Made by a program: the position numbers and the translations under genes
Assembly: GCA_903970145.1 (NCBI GenBank)
Contig: CAJCHO010000045.1
Coordinates: 1 to 37,352, forward strand
Reading direction: 5' to 3'
Source: Mycobacteriaceae bacterium
Lineage (GTDB): Bacteria; Pseudomonadota; Gammaproteobacteria; Burkholderiales; Burkholderiaceae_D
Length of the DNA: 37,352 bases
Notes under the pieces: model-generated
The model's input: only the letters and a program-made list of their open reading frames with translations
Databases searched by the model: none
What the model was told of the DNA's origin: nothing
In this document: positions 7,444-15,843 of the stretch, piece by piece
How positions within the stretch are numbered: the stretch's first letter is position 1
How the letters are laid out: every line of letters begins with the position of its first letter

Positions 7444-7794
7444 ATGACGCTCCGCCAAGGCCTCATCGAAGGCTGCTTCGCAATCTGCGCCAGCCTGAAC
7501 TTCGGTCTCGCTCACGCCGCCTGCTCGATCGAGCAAACTGCCAGCAATGAACTGCGCATTACGGGTTCCTCTGACAACTGTTCGTCGAGCATCGCCAACG
7601 GCCAGTTCAAGGAACGGCTCCAGGAGGCGGTAGCGGCGATGAACGCCGAGGCATGTGACTGCGCGGGCTCTGCCTCTCATTCGGCCAAGCCCATCGACCA
7701 GCGTTCGCCGCGTCAGCAGGCACTCTGGAATATGGCGCTCGCAAAGGCCGCCGCCCACTCCACGCAAATTCGCATGCCCGGCATCGCGAACTGA
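7444..7794 (+). CDS. Small exported Cys-containing protein of unknown function, under riboswitch control
   Basis: This 116-residue protein follows the c-di-GMP-I riboswitch and has a good AGAGG site. The N-terminus looks like a Sec signal peptide with probable cleavage after A23-H24-A25, though Glu9 inside the hydrophobic stretch makes it a weak one. The mature part has four Cys (27, 46, 71, 73), which could form disulfides in the periplasm or outside the cell. It also has a Gln/Ala-rich helical middle. I recognise no domain. Because the gene is downstream of a c-di-GMP sensor, its product may act in surface attachment, matrix or pilus-related processes; this is inference. The gene ends 9 bases before the convergent CoA-transferase gene. 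Confidence 0.75.
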   Translation: MTLRQGLIEGCFAICASLNFGLAHAACSIEQTASNELRITGSSDNCSSSIANGQFKERLQEAVAAMNAEACDCAGSASHSAKPIDQRSPRQQALWNMALAKAAAHSTQIRMPGIAN

Positions 7795-7803
7795 ACCACT
7801 GGC

Positions 7804-9234
7804 TTACGGCCAGCGCGCGGGGTCTGTACCCGGTGGATTCGAAACCCGGCTCCAGAACCCTGGGGTTGCCGTAAATCGCGCGGCATGGCGCACCGCGACG
7901 AGGCGACCGAAACCCGAATCGCTGGTCTCGAACTCAGGTGTCGGCCGCGGGACATCCAAAAAGCCCGCAGAAAGACGACCGAGACTCCGAAGCCAGCGCC
8001 CGGTCTGCGCAAGGGAGACCTCTACGTGCCAGCTGCCACCCTCGGAAAGCTGCCGCAGTAGCGCCGCTTCAATCGCGAATGCCAGCAGAAAGCCCGAAGC
8101 GTAATCGAGGATCTGAACCGGCAAGGCGCGCGGAGTCGCGGCCTGCGCTGCCTCAGCTTCGGCGTGATTAAAGCCGCTCGCAGTCTGCACCAGTGAATCG
8201 AACCCGCGCTTATCTGCCCAGGGACCGGATCTACCGTAGGCAGACAGCGTGGCATAGACAATCCCGGGACGCAGCTGCGCGAGCTCAGTGACCCCAAAGC
8301 CCAGTGCACTCAAGCCGCCCGGCCGATAGCCCTGCACGAAGACGTGGCTGGATTCGGCGAGGCTGCGCAAGCTCGATTTTCCCGCATCGCTACGCAGATC
8401 GATATGGCAGGAGAGTTTGCCGCGACTGGTGTCGGCGATGGCTTCAATATTCGGTAGATCGGGCGAGTTAACCAGCATCACGTCAGCGCCGTAGGCCGCC
8501 AATGTGCGACCGGCGACGGGTCCGGCCAGGATGCGCGTCAGGTCAAGGACCCGAATTCCGTCCAGCGGTTGTGCGTCGACCGGAAGTGGGCGCAGTTCGC
8601 CTGGAGGCGCCTCGCCCACGCGCTCTATCGTGAAGAGCGGTAAAGCGGCGACGGCCTGCCCCTGGGGGTGCGCGTCCCATTGGTCGAAAGTGCGCAGCGC
8701 CGCGACCACCAAGCCGATCTCAGAGGCGGCCGACTCGAACGCCTCGCCCGACCAGGCTGCAAGAGCACGGGTTACATCGTCACGCGACGTTGTCTCACCG
8801 GTCGACAGGCCAAGCAGTCGCAGCGCGCCGTCACGGTGATGGCGAAAATTTGCATGGATGCGCACCCAGTCGTGCGATCCGTGCGCCCCACATGGATAAA
8901 GTCCCGAGAGCTTGTCCCAGATGTTGGGACTGATTCCGTTCAGCGTAAATTGACCCGAGCACTCGGCTACCGCGTGCGCCATGTCGACGCTCACGATCTG
9001 TCGCGAATGTCCGCGCCGATGACGCAACTCGGCTGCCGCCAGAGCCGCCGCGGTAAGACTCGCCTGTGCGGCGGTACCTAGGGCGAACGAAGACGCGAGC
9101 GCGGGTTCCTGCCCACTCAACTGGGCGAACTCCAGAGCGGCCTCACTGAGGCCCGCGAGCTGCCAGAGCCCTCTCAGAGCCTTCAGGGGTGACGCTGCGA
9201 GCGCGCCCAGTCTCCCATCGCTGTCGTTCATCAT
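7804..9234 (-). CDS. CaiB/BaiF-family (class III) CoA-transferase
   Basis: This 476-residue protein belongs to class III CoA-transferases, which move CoA between carboxylic acids through an aspartyl-CoA thioester. The core begins near residue 225 (LDGIRVLDLTRILAGPVAGRTLAAYGADV). It continues through the FVQGYRPG and ALGFG segments and the YGRSGPWADKRGFDSLVQ motif to ILDYASGF, where Asp377 is the expected catalytic residue. The first ~220 residues are a divergent extra half, as in fused or duplicated family members, and lack an obvious second active site. ATG 9234 is preceded by GGGAAG. The physiological acyl-CoA donor and acceptor cannot be told from sequence, and the neighbours do not form a pathway with it. 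Confidence 0.88.
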   Translation of the reverse strand: MMNDSDGRLGALAASPLKALRGLWQLAGLSEAALEFAQLSGQEPALASSFALGTAAQASLTAAALAAAELRHRRGHSRQIVSVDMAHAVAECSGQFTLNGISPNIWDKLSGLYPCGAHGSHDWVRIHANFRHHRDGALRLLGLSTGETTSRDDVTRALAAWSGEAFESAASEIGLVVAALRTFDQWDAHPQGQAVAALPLFTIERVGEAPPGELRPLPVDAQPLDGIRVLDLTRILAGPVAGRTLAAYGADVMLVNSPDLPNIEAIADTSRGKLSCHIDLRSDAGKSSLRSLAESSHVFVQGYRPGGLSALGFGVTELAQLRPGIVYATLSAYGRSGPWADKRGFDSLVQTASGFNHAEAEAAQAATPRALPVQILDYASGFLLAFAIEAALLRQLSEGGSWHVEVSLAQTGRWLRSLGRLSAGFLDVPRPTPEFETSDSGFGRLVAVRHAARFTATPGFWSRVSNPPGTDPARWP

Positions 9235-9426
9235 GGCTTCCCGTCAGGCCCGCGCGGCTCTTGAACCGTCCTCGAAGAGGGCATGTCCGCCAGTCTAGCG
9301 GATCGAGCCGTCGCCCCATGGCCCGTCGTGGTGGCTTGGAGATTCCATGCCTCACGCGCTTAGTTTGCCTGGGGTAATTGAGGCGATTGCGATGCTCGGA
9401 CGGTCGCGGCCGCAGCAATTTGATCA

Positions 9427-9615
9427 TCAGAGCGTCATTAGTTCTTCATCTTTAGAAACGGCCCGATCGCGATTTTCGATGAGGTAGCGCAGCAGCGCCA
9501 GAACCTTGGGTTCAATGTCGCCGCGCTTGCCCTTGACGAAGAGTTCCTGGGTCGCCAGTCGAAGCTCGCAACCCTCGAAGCTCACCACATCGTAGGTGTC
9601 CAGCGGTTTCACCAT
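9427..9615 (-). pseudogene. Truncated OmpR/CadC-type winged-helix regulator remnant
   Basis: From ATG 9615 (GGAG about 10 bases upstream) the frame encodes 62 residues that match the start of a Trans_reg_C (OmpR/CadC-type) DNA-binding domain: YDVVSFEGCELRLAT, then IEPKVLALLRYLIENRDRAVSKDE. In the family this continues with the recognition helix and wing, but here a TGA follows ELMTL after the SKDE motif. None of the three minus-strand frames downstream restores the rest of the domain. It is most simply a decayed regulator, or less likely a small protein without a working DNA-binding domain. No gene was found in 9235-9426. Confidence 0.6.
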
Positions 9616-9923
9616 GCGATCTACTCCAGGGCCGCCAGACCAGTCCAGCAATCATTACGCGGTCCGAGGGGCGAACGGTCGCGGTACGGGTCCTGGCCAT
9701 TGACAAAGCGCCTCGCGCAGCCTGACGCGCCGAAAGCGACTGCTGCCAGGTGACTCGCTGAGCCCAAAATCATCGGGAAACTATACCGGCCATCGCGCCC
9801 TCACGGGGCAGACTTTGCGCAGCCGCGCCTAATTCACAGCGCCAATGGCGCTAATTGGCCAATCGCGCTGCAGCATGTGGCACCGGATGCTTGATTGCGT
9901 CGCGTCGCTTCCTGGCGCGCGCA
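9616..9923. other. Non-coding stretch of about 300 bases
   Basis: No gene was found in this gap. It holds a short hairpin, AGCGCC (9838-9843) with GGCGCT (9847-9852), next to the 10-base palindrome ATTGGCCAAT. These lie just past the 3' end of the GGDEF-EAL gene and might end its transcript, although there is no T run on the relevant strand. Confidence 0.35.
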
Positions 9924-12359
9924 CTAACTACCGCTGAGCAGCCTCGGCTCGAGCGCCGACGCCGCGAGCGGTTCGCCGAGCAGAAAGCCCTGACAGAAGT
10001 CGCAGCCATCGGCACGCAGCATGGCGATCTGATCTTCGTGCTCGACACCTTCGGCTGTCACCGATTTGCCGAGGGCCTTGGCAAGCCGAATGATGGTTTG
10101 CGCGACCGCGCGATCCTCGGGGCTGGCGACCATCGACCGCACGAAGGATTGGTCGATTTTTATGCTGTCCAACGGTAGCTGGGTCAATAAGCTCAGGCTC
10201 GAGTATCCGGTTCCGAAGTCGTCGATCGAGATGTGTACTCCGAGCGCCGAGATTTTCTGCAAGAGGGGCACCACCTGGTTGGCGTCACTCATCAGGCTGC
10301 TCTCGGTGATCTCGATCTCGAGCATGTGGCTTTCGAGTTTGTGGTGTTCCAATTGCGAGGAAATGAAATCGAGCAGGGTGTCGTCTTCCAGCTGGCGCTG
10401 CGAGACGTTTATCGCCACTCGTCGAAAGCGCAGGCCGCGATTGCTCCAGTCATGCATCTGGGCGCAAGCGGTCGCAATTACCCAGCGCCCGAATTCCCGA
10501 ATCAGCCCGCTATCCTCGAGGATCGGTATGAAGTCCAGCGGGGCGAGCGTCCCATGATCCGGGTGGTCCCAGCGGGCCAGCGCCTCGAGACCGGCGAAAG
10601 CCCGGGTCGAGACATCGACCTTGGGTTGATATGCGAGCGATATCTGCCCGTTGATGAGGGCTCCTGCCAGGTCCGCCCGCAAGTGATTGCGCAGCGCGAT
10701 TGCCGCCTGCATGGTCGAGTCGAACTTCGCGAAGCGCGTCGCGCGGTGCTTTGCTGCCTGCATCGCGATATCAGCCAGGCGAATCAGATCGCCGGCGTTT
10801 CGGCTGTCGTCCGGAAAGCAGGAGATGCCGATGGACGGGTCGACGCGTTGTTCATCGGTACCGAGCGGAAACGGCGCCTGGAACAGCTCGAGCACTGCGC
10901 GTACCGTCGTCATGATCGAAGCCGCGTCCTCGTCGCTGGCGAGAATCACGAACTCGTCACCACCGAATCGACAAACGGACTTGCCAAGCCTGGCGAGGCT
11001 GACAAGGCGATTGGCGACGCTCTTGAGCAAGGCGTCGCCCTTCTCGTGGCCACCTGACTCATTGGTGTGACGGAATTGGTCCAGATCAAGGAAGAGCACG
11101 CAGAATTTCCCCGGATCTGCGGTGCCGGCCACGGCTCTCTCAAGAAGATCGCGAAAGCTGCGCCGGTTCAACAATCCCGTCAAGGGATCATGCGAGGCGA
11201 GGTGCCGCGCCTCCGATTCCGCGCGTCGCCGCTCCTCCACCTCAAGGCGCAACTCTCGGGTGCGCTCCAGCACCTGCAATTCGAGCTCGGCGCTGTGATT
11301 TTCGATCAGGCGCCGTTCGCGCTGTTCTTGGACCAGTTCCAGCGAACCACGCAGCGACTGGATTTCCAGGGAGCGGCCCTGCTGCGCATTGCGCATGTCC
11401 AGATCGTAGGCCAGCTCCAGGTGCTTCAAGGCCCCCTCCAGATCGCCATTGGCACGCAAGAGTCTCGAGAGCTCGAGTTCGATCGCTGGCCGCATGATCG
11501 CCTCGCCGATTTCATCGCAGATGGCCAGAGCCGTGTAGTAGGCAGCCTTGGCCTGCGCAAACTGGCCGATTTTTTCGTAGTAGCCAGCGCGATTGGCGAT
11601 CAAGAGGGCGCTTGCCCAAAAGCGCGAGAAGCCGCGCTCGTCGGATATTTCCTCGGCTATCAGGAGAACCCGGTTGGCTTCACCAAGTGCGTCAAGCTTG
11701 AGATAGTAGGCAGCGAGATTTGAAGCAGCCTGGATCGCACATACCCAATTCTCGCTCTCGATGGCAGCGTCGAGTGCTACTTGATACAGCCGCGCGGCTT
11801 CCTCAAGTCGATTCTGGCGCCAGGCGGCAATGGCAAGACCGCCCGTCGCTTCGGCGAATCCGGAGGTATCGGAGAGCGAGTGAAAAATCTCGATCGAGCG
11901 ACGAAAATTTCTTTCGGCCAGTTCAATGTCCCCGGCCAGACCATGCATCACGCCCAGCAGCCGGAGGACTTCAGCCGTTGCACCCTGATCGCCAAGCTGC
12001 TCGGCCAGGGCATTGGCATCGCGTAGGGCGAGCATCGCACTCTCGAGCGCGACGATACGCAGGTAACGTCGCGCCTTGGTCAACAGGAAGGCGACCGAGA
12101 AGCTTTGCAGTCCGAGTTCGCTCGAATAGCGCAAGCCCCGATTGGCGATCTCGAGCACGTCAGAGTGGCGCGAGGTCTCGGCCACGCATTGGAGCAGCAG
12201 GAAAATCGAGCGCACCAGCAGCTGCCGGTCGCCGGCGCGTTCGGCGCGCGCCACGTCCTTTTCGAGATCGTCAATGCGATCCTCGACGCCCGCACTACCT
12301 GACGCGCGCAGCGTTTCGCGATGCGTTTGAATCAGTTCTCGGATCGTCGAAGAGTTCAA
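9924..12359 (-). CDS. TPR-GGDEF-EAL protein (dual c-di-GMP synthase/phosphodiesterase), probably cytosolic
   Basis: This 811-residue protein has no membrane segment. Residues about 1-340 are helical TPR-like repeats. About 345-400 is a coiled coil rich in Glu and Arg. About 395-550 is a GGDEF domain and about 565-805 an EAL domain. The GGDEF motif is intact at 466-470 with the metal-binding LDLDQF strand. The inhibitory RxxD site five residues upstream reads R457-L-G-K460, so product inhibition is probably lost. The EAL motif (592-594), NVSQ, EITES, IDDFGTGYSSL, KID and EGVE are all present, so the phosphodiesterase looks active. The TPR part probably docks a partner. It is divergent from the YeiH-type gene. 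Confidence 0.93.
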   Translation of the reverse strand: MNSSTIRELIQTHRETLRASGSAGVEDRIDDLEKDVARAERAGDRQLLVRSIFLLLQCVAETSRHSDVLEIANRGLRYSSELGLQSFSVAFLLTKARRYLRIVALESAMLALRDANALAEQLGDQGATAEVLRLLGVMHGLAGDIELAERNFRRSIEIFHSLSDTSGFAEATGGLAIAAWRQNRLEEAARLYQVALDAAIESENWVCAIQAASNLAAYYLKLDALGEANRVLLIAEEISDERGFSRFWASALLIANRAGYYEKIGQFAQAKAAYYTALAICDEIGEAIMRPAIELELSRLLRANGDLEGALKHLELAYDLDMRNAQQGRSLEIQSLRGSLELVQEQRERRLIENHSAELELQVLERTRELRLEVEERRRAESEARHLASHDPLTGLLNRRSFRDLLERAVAGTADPGKFCVLFLDLDQFRHTNESGGHEKGDALLKSVANRLVSLARLGKSVCRFGGDEFVILASDEDAASIMTTVRAVLELFQAPFPLGTDEQRVDPSIGISCFPDDSRNAGDLIRLADIAMQAAKHRATRFAKFDSTMQAAIALRNHLRADLAGALINGQISLAYQPKVDVSTRAFAGLEALARWDHPDHGTLAPLDFIPILEDSGLIREFGRWVIATACAQMHDWSNRGLRFRRVAINVSQRQLEDDTLLDFISSQLEHHKLESHMLEIEITESSLMSDANQVVPLLQKISALGVHISIDDFGTGYSSLSLLTQLPLDSIKIDQSFVRSMVASPEDRAVAQTIIRLAKALGKSVTAEGVEHEDQIAMLRADGCDFCQGFLLGEPLAASALEPRLLSGS

Positions 12360-12695
12360 GCTTTTTCGCCCGGAGGGATGGGAATCCGTTCGATAGGGTC
12401 GGCGCCTCGCGCATTGCCCAGCGGCCGACTGGCGTGGAAGCAGCTACTGCAGCGTACAGTTTGCACCACTCGCGTCTGGCGAGCCCTTTGGAGAGCCGAA
12501 TGCGTCGAATTCGCGACAGTCCCTTGTCATTTGCAGTTTTGTCTTCGCGGTATAAACCAGGGATTCCCCAGTGGCGGGTCGGCCTTATGCCGGTGCGCTA
12601 TATCCGTATGTCGCCAAAGTGGTTCGTGTCGTGACGCGGATTTGCTAACATCCGCGCTTGCCCGCCCAATCGCACCATCAGATCAAGGACTTGCC
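12360..12695. promoter_or_regulatory. Divergent intergenic region with an inverted repeat upstream of the YeiH-type gene
   Basis: This 336-base gap separates the GGDEF-EAL gene from the YeiH-type gene, and I see no gene in it. CGCGGAT (12635-12641) and ATCCGCG (12650-12656) form a perfect 7-base inverted repeat with an 8-base spacer. A weak extended -10 (TG-n-TAACAT, 12643-12651) with TTCGTG 17 bases upstream of the hexamer overlaps it, so the repeat may be an operator over the promoter. No hexamers could be assigned to the leftward gene. Confidence 0.35.
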
Positions 12696-14078
12696 GTGAA
12701 CCAGCGTCCCCGGAATGCCAATCCATCGTCGTCGTCGGCGGGCGGTCTTCGCACCGAGGACTGGTTTGCGAATCTGATTGGCCTGGGTCTGGTGATCGCG
12801 GCTGCGATCCTCTATGCGAACGGCCAAAGCATCGCCTGGATCACCATTACACCGGCGAAATGGTCTCATCTGACAGATATCACCGCGCATTTTGCCAACC
12901 ACTGGCTTCAATACCTGGCCCTCTACGCGCTGTTCGCCGTGCTCTTCGGGGCATCGGTGGCCGCGCTGGGCCTGCGCGTGGCCGACTATCTGCGTTCGTT
13001 CACTCTGGTGTACCTCGTAGCAGTAGTGGTGTTCACGCTTGGACAGTGGGACCAGGCCAGTTACTACAATCTCGAGCCGCCCCTGGTTGCACTCGTGCTT
13101 GGACTCGCAATCTCCAATCTGGTCGGCCTGCCGGCCTGGCTGGACAGCGGATTTCGCGTCGAATTCTATGTGAAGACCGGTATCGTTCTGCTCGGCGCGA
13201 CCTTGCCATTCAATCTGATTGGCTGGGCGGGACCGATCGCCATACTCCAGGCCGGCATCGTCTCGATCGTTACCTTCGCGGTGATTTTTTTCGTCGGCAC
13301 GCGCTTAAAACTGGATCCACGTTTGTGCGCAGTGCTCGGGGCCGGAGGTGCCGTGTGCGGAGTCTCGGGAGCCATCGCGATCGCGGGTGCAGTCGGTGCC
13401 AAACGTGAGCACGCGCCGATTGCAATCACCCTGGTCATCCTCTGGGCCGTGGTCATGATCTTCCTCTTGCCCCTTGTTTCTCGTGAGCTTGCGTTGCCAA
13501 CGGGGGTGGCTGGTGCCTGGATAGGAACATCCGAGTTCGCAGATGCCGCCGGGTTTGCGGCTGCACAGACCTATAGTGGTTACGCCGGTCACGTCGCCAA
13601 TATCAGTGGCACGCCGGAAGCCGCGATCAATGCATTCACGTTGATGAAAGTCATCGGTCGCGATGCCTGGATCGGCATCTGGGCCTTCGTGTTGGCGATC
13701 GTTGCCAGCACCCGGTGGCAGGAGGACGGTGTGCGTACCTCGGTCGACGCCGGTCAGATCTGGGCGCGATTCCCCAAGTTCGTGATCGGATTTCTGATCG
13801 CTTCAGCCATCGTCAGTCTGGTGGCAGGGGGCGTGGCCCTGGCCGACTACAACAAGACCATCAACCCGGGACTGGTCGCACCACTGAAGAACCTACGCAC
13901 CTGGGCGTTCATCTTCTGCTTTTTCAGTATCGGTCTCACTACCCGATTCAAGCAGTTGGCCGGAGCCAGCGGCAAACCATTCTGGGCGTTCACCGCGGGC
14001 GTGGTCGTCAACGTGGTTCTCGGATTCGTGCTCTCAACCCAGGTGTTCTCCGAACACTGGGAGAGTCTGTCTCGATAG
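12696..14078 (+). CDS. YeiH/UPF0324-family membrane protein (putative sulfate exporter family)
   Basis: From GTG 12696 (AAGGA 7 bases upstream) the frame encodes 460 residues; the longer frame from 12321 runs back through the promoter and into the neighbouring gene. The protein has about ten hydrophobic segments. It carries family features such as PPLVALVLGLAISN, VKTGIVLLGATL, the Gly-rich GAGGAVCGVSGAIAIAGA and FFSIGLTTRFKQL. Family members are annotated as putative sulfate exporters, but direct transport data are sparse, so the substrate is open. The N-terminal ~25 residues are hydrophilic. A small Cys-rich gene starts 3 bases after its stop, so the two are probably cotranslated. Confidence 0.88.
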   Translation: MNQRPRNANPSSSSAGGLRTEDWFANLIGLGLVIAAAILYANGQSIAWITITPAKWSHLTDITAHFANHWLQYLALYALFAVLFGASVAALGLRVADYLRSFTLVYLVAVVVFTLGQWDQASYYNLEPPLVALVLGLAISNLVGLPAWLDSGFRVEFYVKTGIVLLGATLPFNLIGWAGPIAILQAGIVSIVTFAVIFFVGTRLKLDPRLCAVLGAGGAVCGVSGAIAIAGAVGAKREHAPIAITLVILWAVVMIFLLPLVSRELALPTGVAGAWIGTSEFADAAGFAAAQTYSGYAGHVANISGTPEAAINAFTLMKVIGRDAWIGIWAFVLAIVASTRWQEDGVRTSVDAGQIWARFPKFVIGFLIASAIVSLVAGGVALADYNKTINPGLVAPLKNLRTWAFIFCFFSIGLTTRFKQLAGASGKPFWAFTAGVVVNVVLGFVLSTQVFSEHWESLSR

Positions 14079-14081
14079 CCC

Positions 14082-14330
14082 ATGACCGATTCAAGCGAGC
14101 GTAGTGACCAAGTCGTCCAAGCGGGGACAGCGGCGCGGATTCAGTCGGGGGTCTGCGCCCGATGCGAGCATTTCGAGAACGATCCGCGCTTGCTCGAGCG
14201 CCTCATACCCGGGCTTGCCACCATGAGTTCCGGTTTTGCCGCCGTTCGTTCGAGCGACGGGATATGTACTGTGCACCAACGCTACCTCGGCGCGAACTCG
14301 AGTTGCGAGCGATTTTGCAGGCGATCCTGA
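14082..14330 (+). CDS. Small Cys-rich, probably metal-binding protein
   Basis: This 82-residue cytosolic protein begins at ATG 14082, only 3 bases after the YeiH-type stop, which implies translational coupling. It has C25-x2-C28, then C62-x2-H65, C75 and C79, a spacing compatible with a zinc or iron-sulfur site. Between them is a conserved-looking segment (LIPGLATMSSGFAAVRSSDG). I recall similar short unannotated proteins with this CxxC...C pattern in Betaproteobacteria, but no function. Its position suggests a soluble partner of the membrane protein or simply a shared transcript. Confidence 0.7.
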   Translation: MTDSSERSDQVVQAGTAARIQSGVCARCEHFENDPRLLERLIPGLATMSSGFAAVRSSDGICTVHQRYLGANSSCERFCRRS

Positions 14331-14423
14331 TTTGCCGTGATGCCCTTATCGAACGGCTCGGCGCGGCCGCCGCAGCATGCGCACGCTTCGATGCCTAGCG
14401 GCAGTGTGCGAGAATCCCGGACC

Positions 14424-15815
14424 ATGCCCCATCGCGTTGCAATCATAGGCGCCGGCTTCAGTGGAACCGCGACCGCCATTAACCTGCTGCGCCAGGACTC
14501 GACGCCCGCACTTGAGGTGGTCTTGATCGAGGCGCATGCGCGCATGGCGCGCGGTCTCGCCTATCGCGAAGAGGATCGAGAATCGCTGCTTAACGTGCCG
14601 GCGGGAAATATGGGTCTGCTGGATGGGCAGGCCGGCCATTTTCTGGAATATTGTCGCAAGCGTGAGCCAGGGACAGCCAGCGGGGCGTTCATGCCACGCC
14701 ACCTATTTGGCGAGTACCTCGAGGAAAACCTTGACGCGGCACAGGCCAGCTCGAATGCTGTCCTAGAGCGAGTGCGCGGCACAGCATTGGCGGTGAGGCG
14801 CCGCGCGCAGGGATTCGAGGTCGAGCTGTCTGACGCTCGGGTTCTGGTGGTTGATGAGGTGGTACTGGCCCTAGGTCATGCGCCACCTGCCGTGCCGCGG
14901 GCTTTGGCCGGGTTGCGTGGCCACGAGCGCTTCGTTGCCGATCCCTGGGACTGGTCGTCGCTCGTACGCGTTGACGGCGCACAGTGCGTGGCTATCCTCG
15001 GAACCGGGCACACGGCAATCGATACACTTCTGCGCATCGAGCGACGCGCGAGGACCAAGGTCTTCCTGATATCGCGCCACGGTCTGATTCCCAATGGGCA
15101 TCGTATGAGCGCCCAGATCCCGGCGACGGCGGGGCTGCCGGAGTACCTCGGCGCGCGTCCGGCGACCGTGTCATCCCACATGGGCGCGATCCGCGAGGAA
15201 GCGCGGCGCCGCGTCGAGAAGGGCGGAGACTGGCGCGATGTTCTCAACGAGTTGCGGCCGCACACCCCAACAATCTGGCAGCGTTGGTCACAAAAGGAGC
15301 GGCGCAGGTTTCTGGAGCGCGTGCGTGCCTATTGGGAGATTCATCGTCACCGGCTAGCGCCAGCGATCCACGAGCAGGTTCAAGAGTTGATCGCCTCCGG
15401 CCTGGTTGAAGTGGTGTCCGGGCGACTGGGTGTCTGCTTTGCAGATGACAAGGGAGTCTCCTTGGAGGTAAGGGGAGGGGGGGAGGGTGGGCGAATAGTG
15501 CGCGCGGCCTTCCTCGTTAATTGCGCCGGACCCGACTACGACATCGCGCAGCGCGGCAGTCCCCTGACCGCACAGCTATATGCCGACGGACTAGTCGGCC
15601 AGGATGCGCTGGGCATGGGGGTGTGCGTGGATGAGCGCTACCGCATGATCGATCGTGAGGGGCGTGTGGTCGCAGGCTTGTATTACGTTGGTCCGATGTT
15701 GCGTGCTCAGTACTTCGAAGCAACGGCTGTGCCCGAGCTGCGGCATCACTGTGCGGCTCTGGCGCGCGGACTCCACGAGGCGCTCGCGCAGCAAGCGCGT
15801 GCGAAGTCAGCCTAG
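14424..15815 (+). CDS. FAD/NAD(P)-binding oxidoreductase, YdhS-like (COG4529)
   Basis: The 463-residue protein from ATG 14424 starts directly at the dinucleotide-binding motif VAIIGAGFSGTATA (about residues 4-17). Longer starts add a tail not seen in the family. The family-typical segments follow: RGLAYREEDRESLLNVPAGNM, HFLEYC and FMPRHLFGEYLEENL in the first 100 residues, a second nucleotide-binding motif near 192 (AILGTGHTAIDTLL), and VNCAGPDYD late in the protein. It is an FAD-dependent enzyme of unknown substrate. A G-rich insert (RGGGEGGR, about 350-357) is encoded by a strong G-quadruplex motif. It converges with the flavoprotein gene that follows. Confidence 0.85.
   Translation: MPHRVAIIGAGFSGTATAINLLRQDSTPALEVVLIEAHARMARGLAYREEDRESLLNVPAGNMGLLDGQAGHFLEYCRKREPGTASGAFMPRHLFGEYLEENLDAAQASSNAVLERVRGTALAVRRRAQGFEVELSDARVLVVDEVVLALGHAPPAVPRALAGLRGHERFVADPWDWSSLVRVDGAQCVAILGTGHTAIDTLLRIERRARTKVFLISRHGLIPNGHRMSAQIPATAGLPEYLGARPATVSSHMGAIREEARRRVEKGGDWRDVLNELRPHTPTIWQRWSQKERRRFLERVRAYWEIHRHRLAPAIHEQVQELIASGLVEVVSGRLGVCFADDKGVSLEVRGGGEGGRIVRAAFLVNCAGPDYDIAQRGSPLTAQLYADGLVGQDALGMGVCVDERYRMIDREGRVVAGLYYVGPMLRAQYFEATAVPELRHHCAALARGLHEALAQQARAKSA
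15472..15491 (+). other. Intragenic G-quadruplex motif on the coding strand
   Basis: Four G runs of 4, 7, 3 and 3 bases are separated by single bases A, A and T. This is the pattern expected to form a very stable parallel quadruplex, in both the coding DNA strand and the mRNA. It encodes a Gly-rich loop in the YdhS-like protein. Confidence 0.75.
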
Positions 15816-15843
15816 CACTCTCGTTCTTGGGTCCCCAAAGCTC

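Noticed and set aside
9143-9427. Minus-strand frame following the truncated winged-helix fragment as its continuation
   Set aside because: The translation is Arg/Pro-rich and shows no recognition helix or wing pattern.
11067-11723. Plus-strand open frame opposite the TPR-GGDEF-EAL gene
   Set aside because: A codon-bias shadow; the minus-strand frame has intact, well-ordered domains.
15826-15840. TTGG/CCAA hairpin between the convergent YdhS-like and flavoprotein genes as a bidirectional terminator
   Set aside because: The stem is only about 4-5 bp with a bulge, and no T run follows on either strand.
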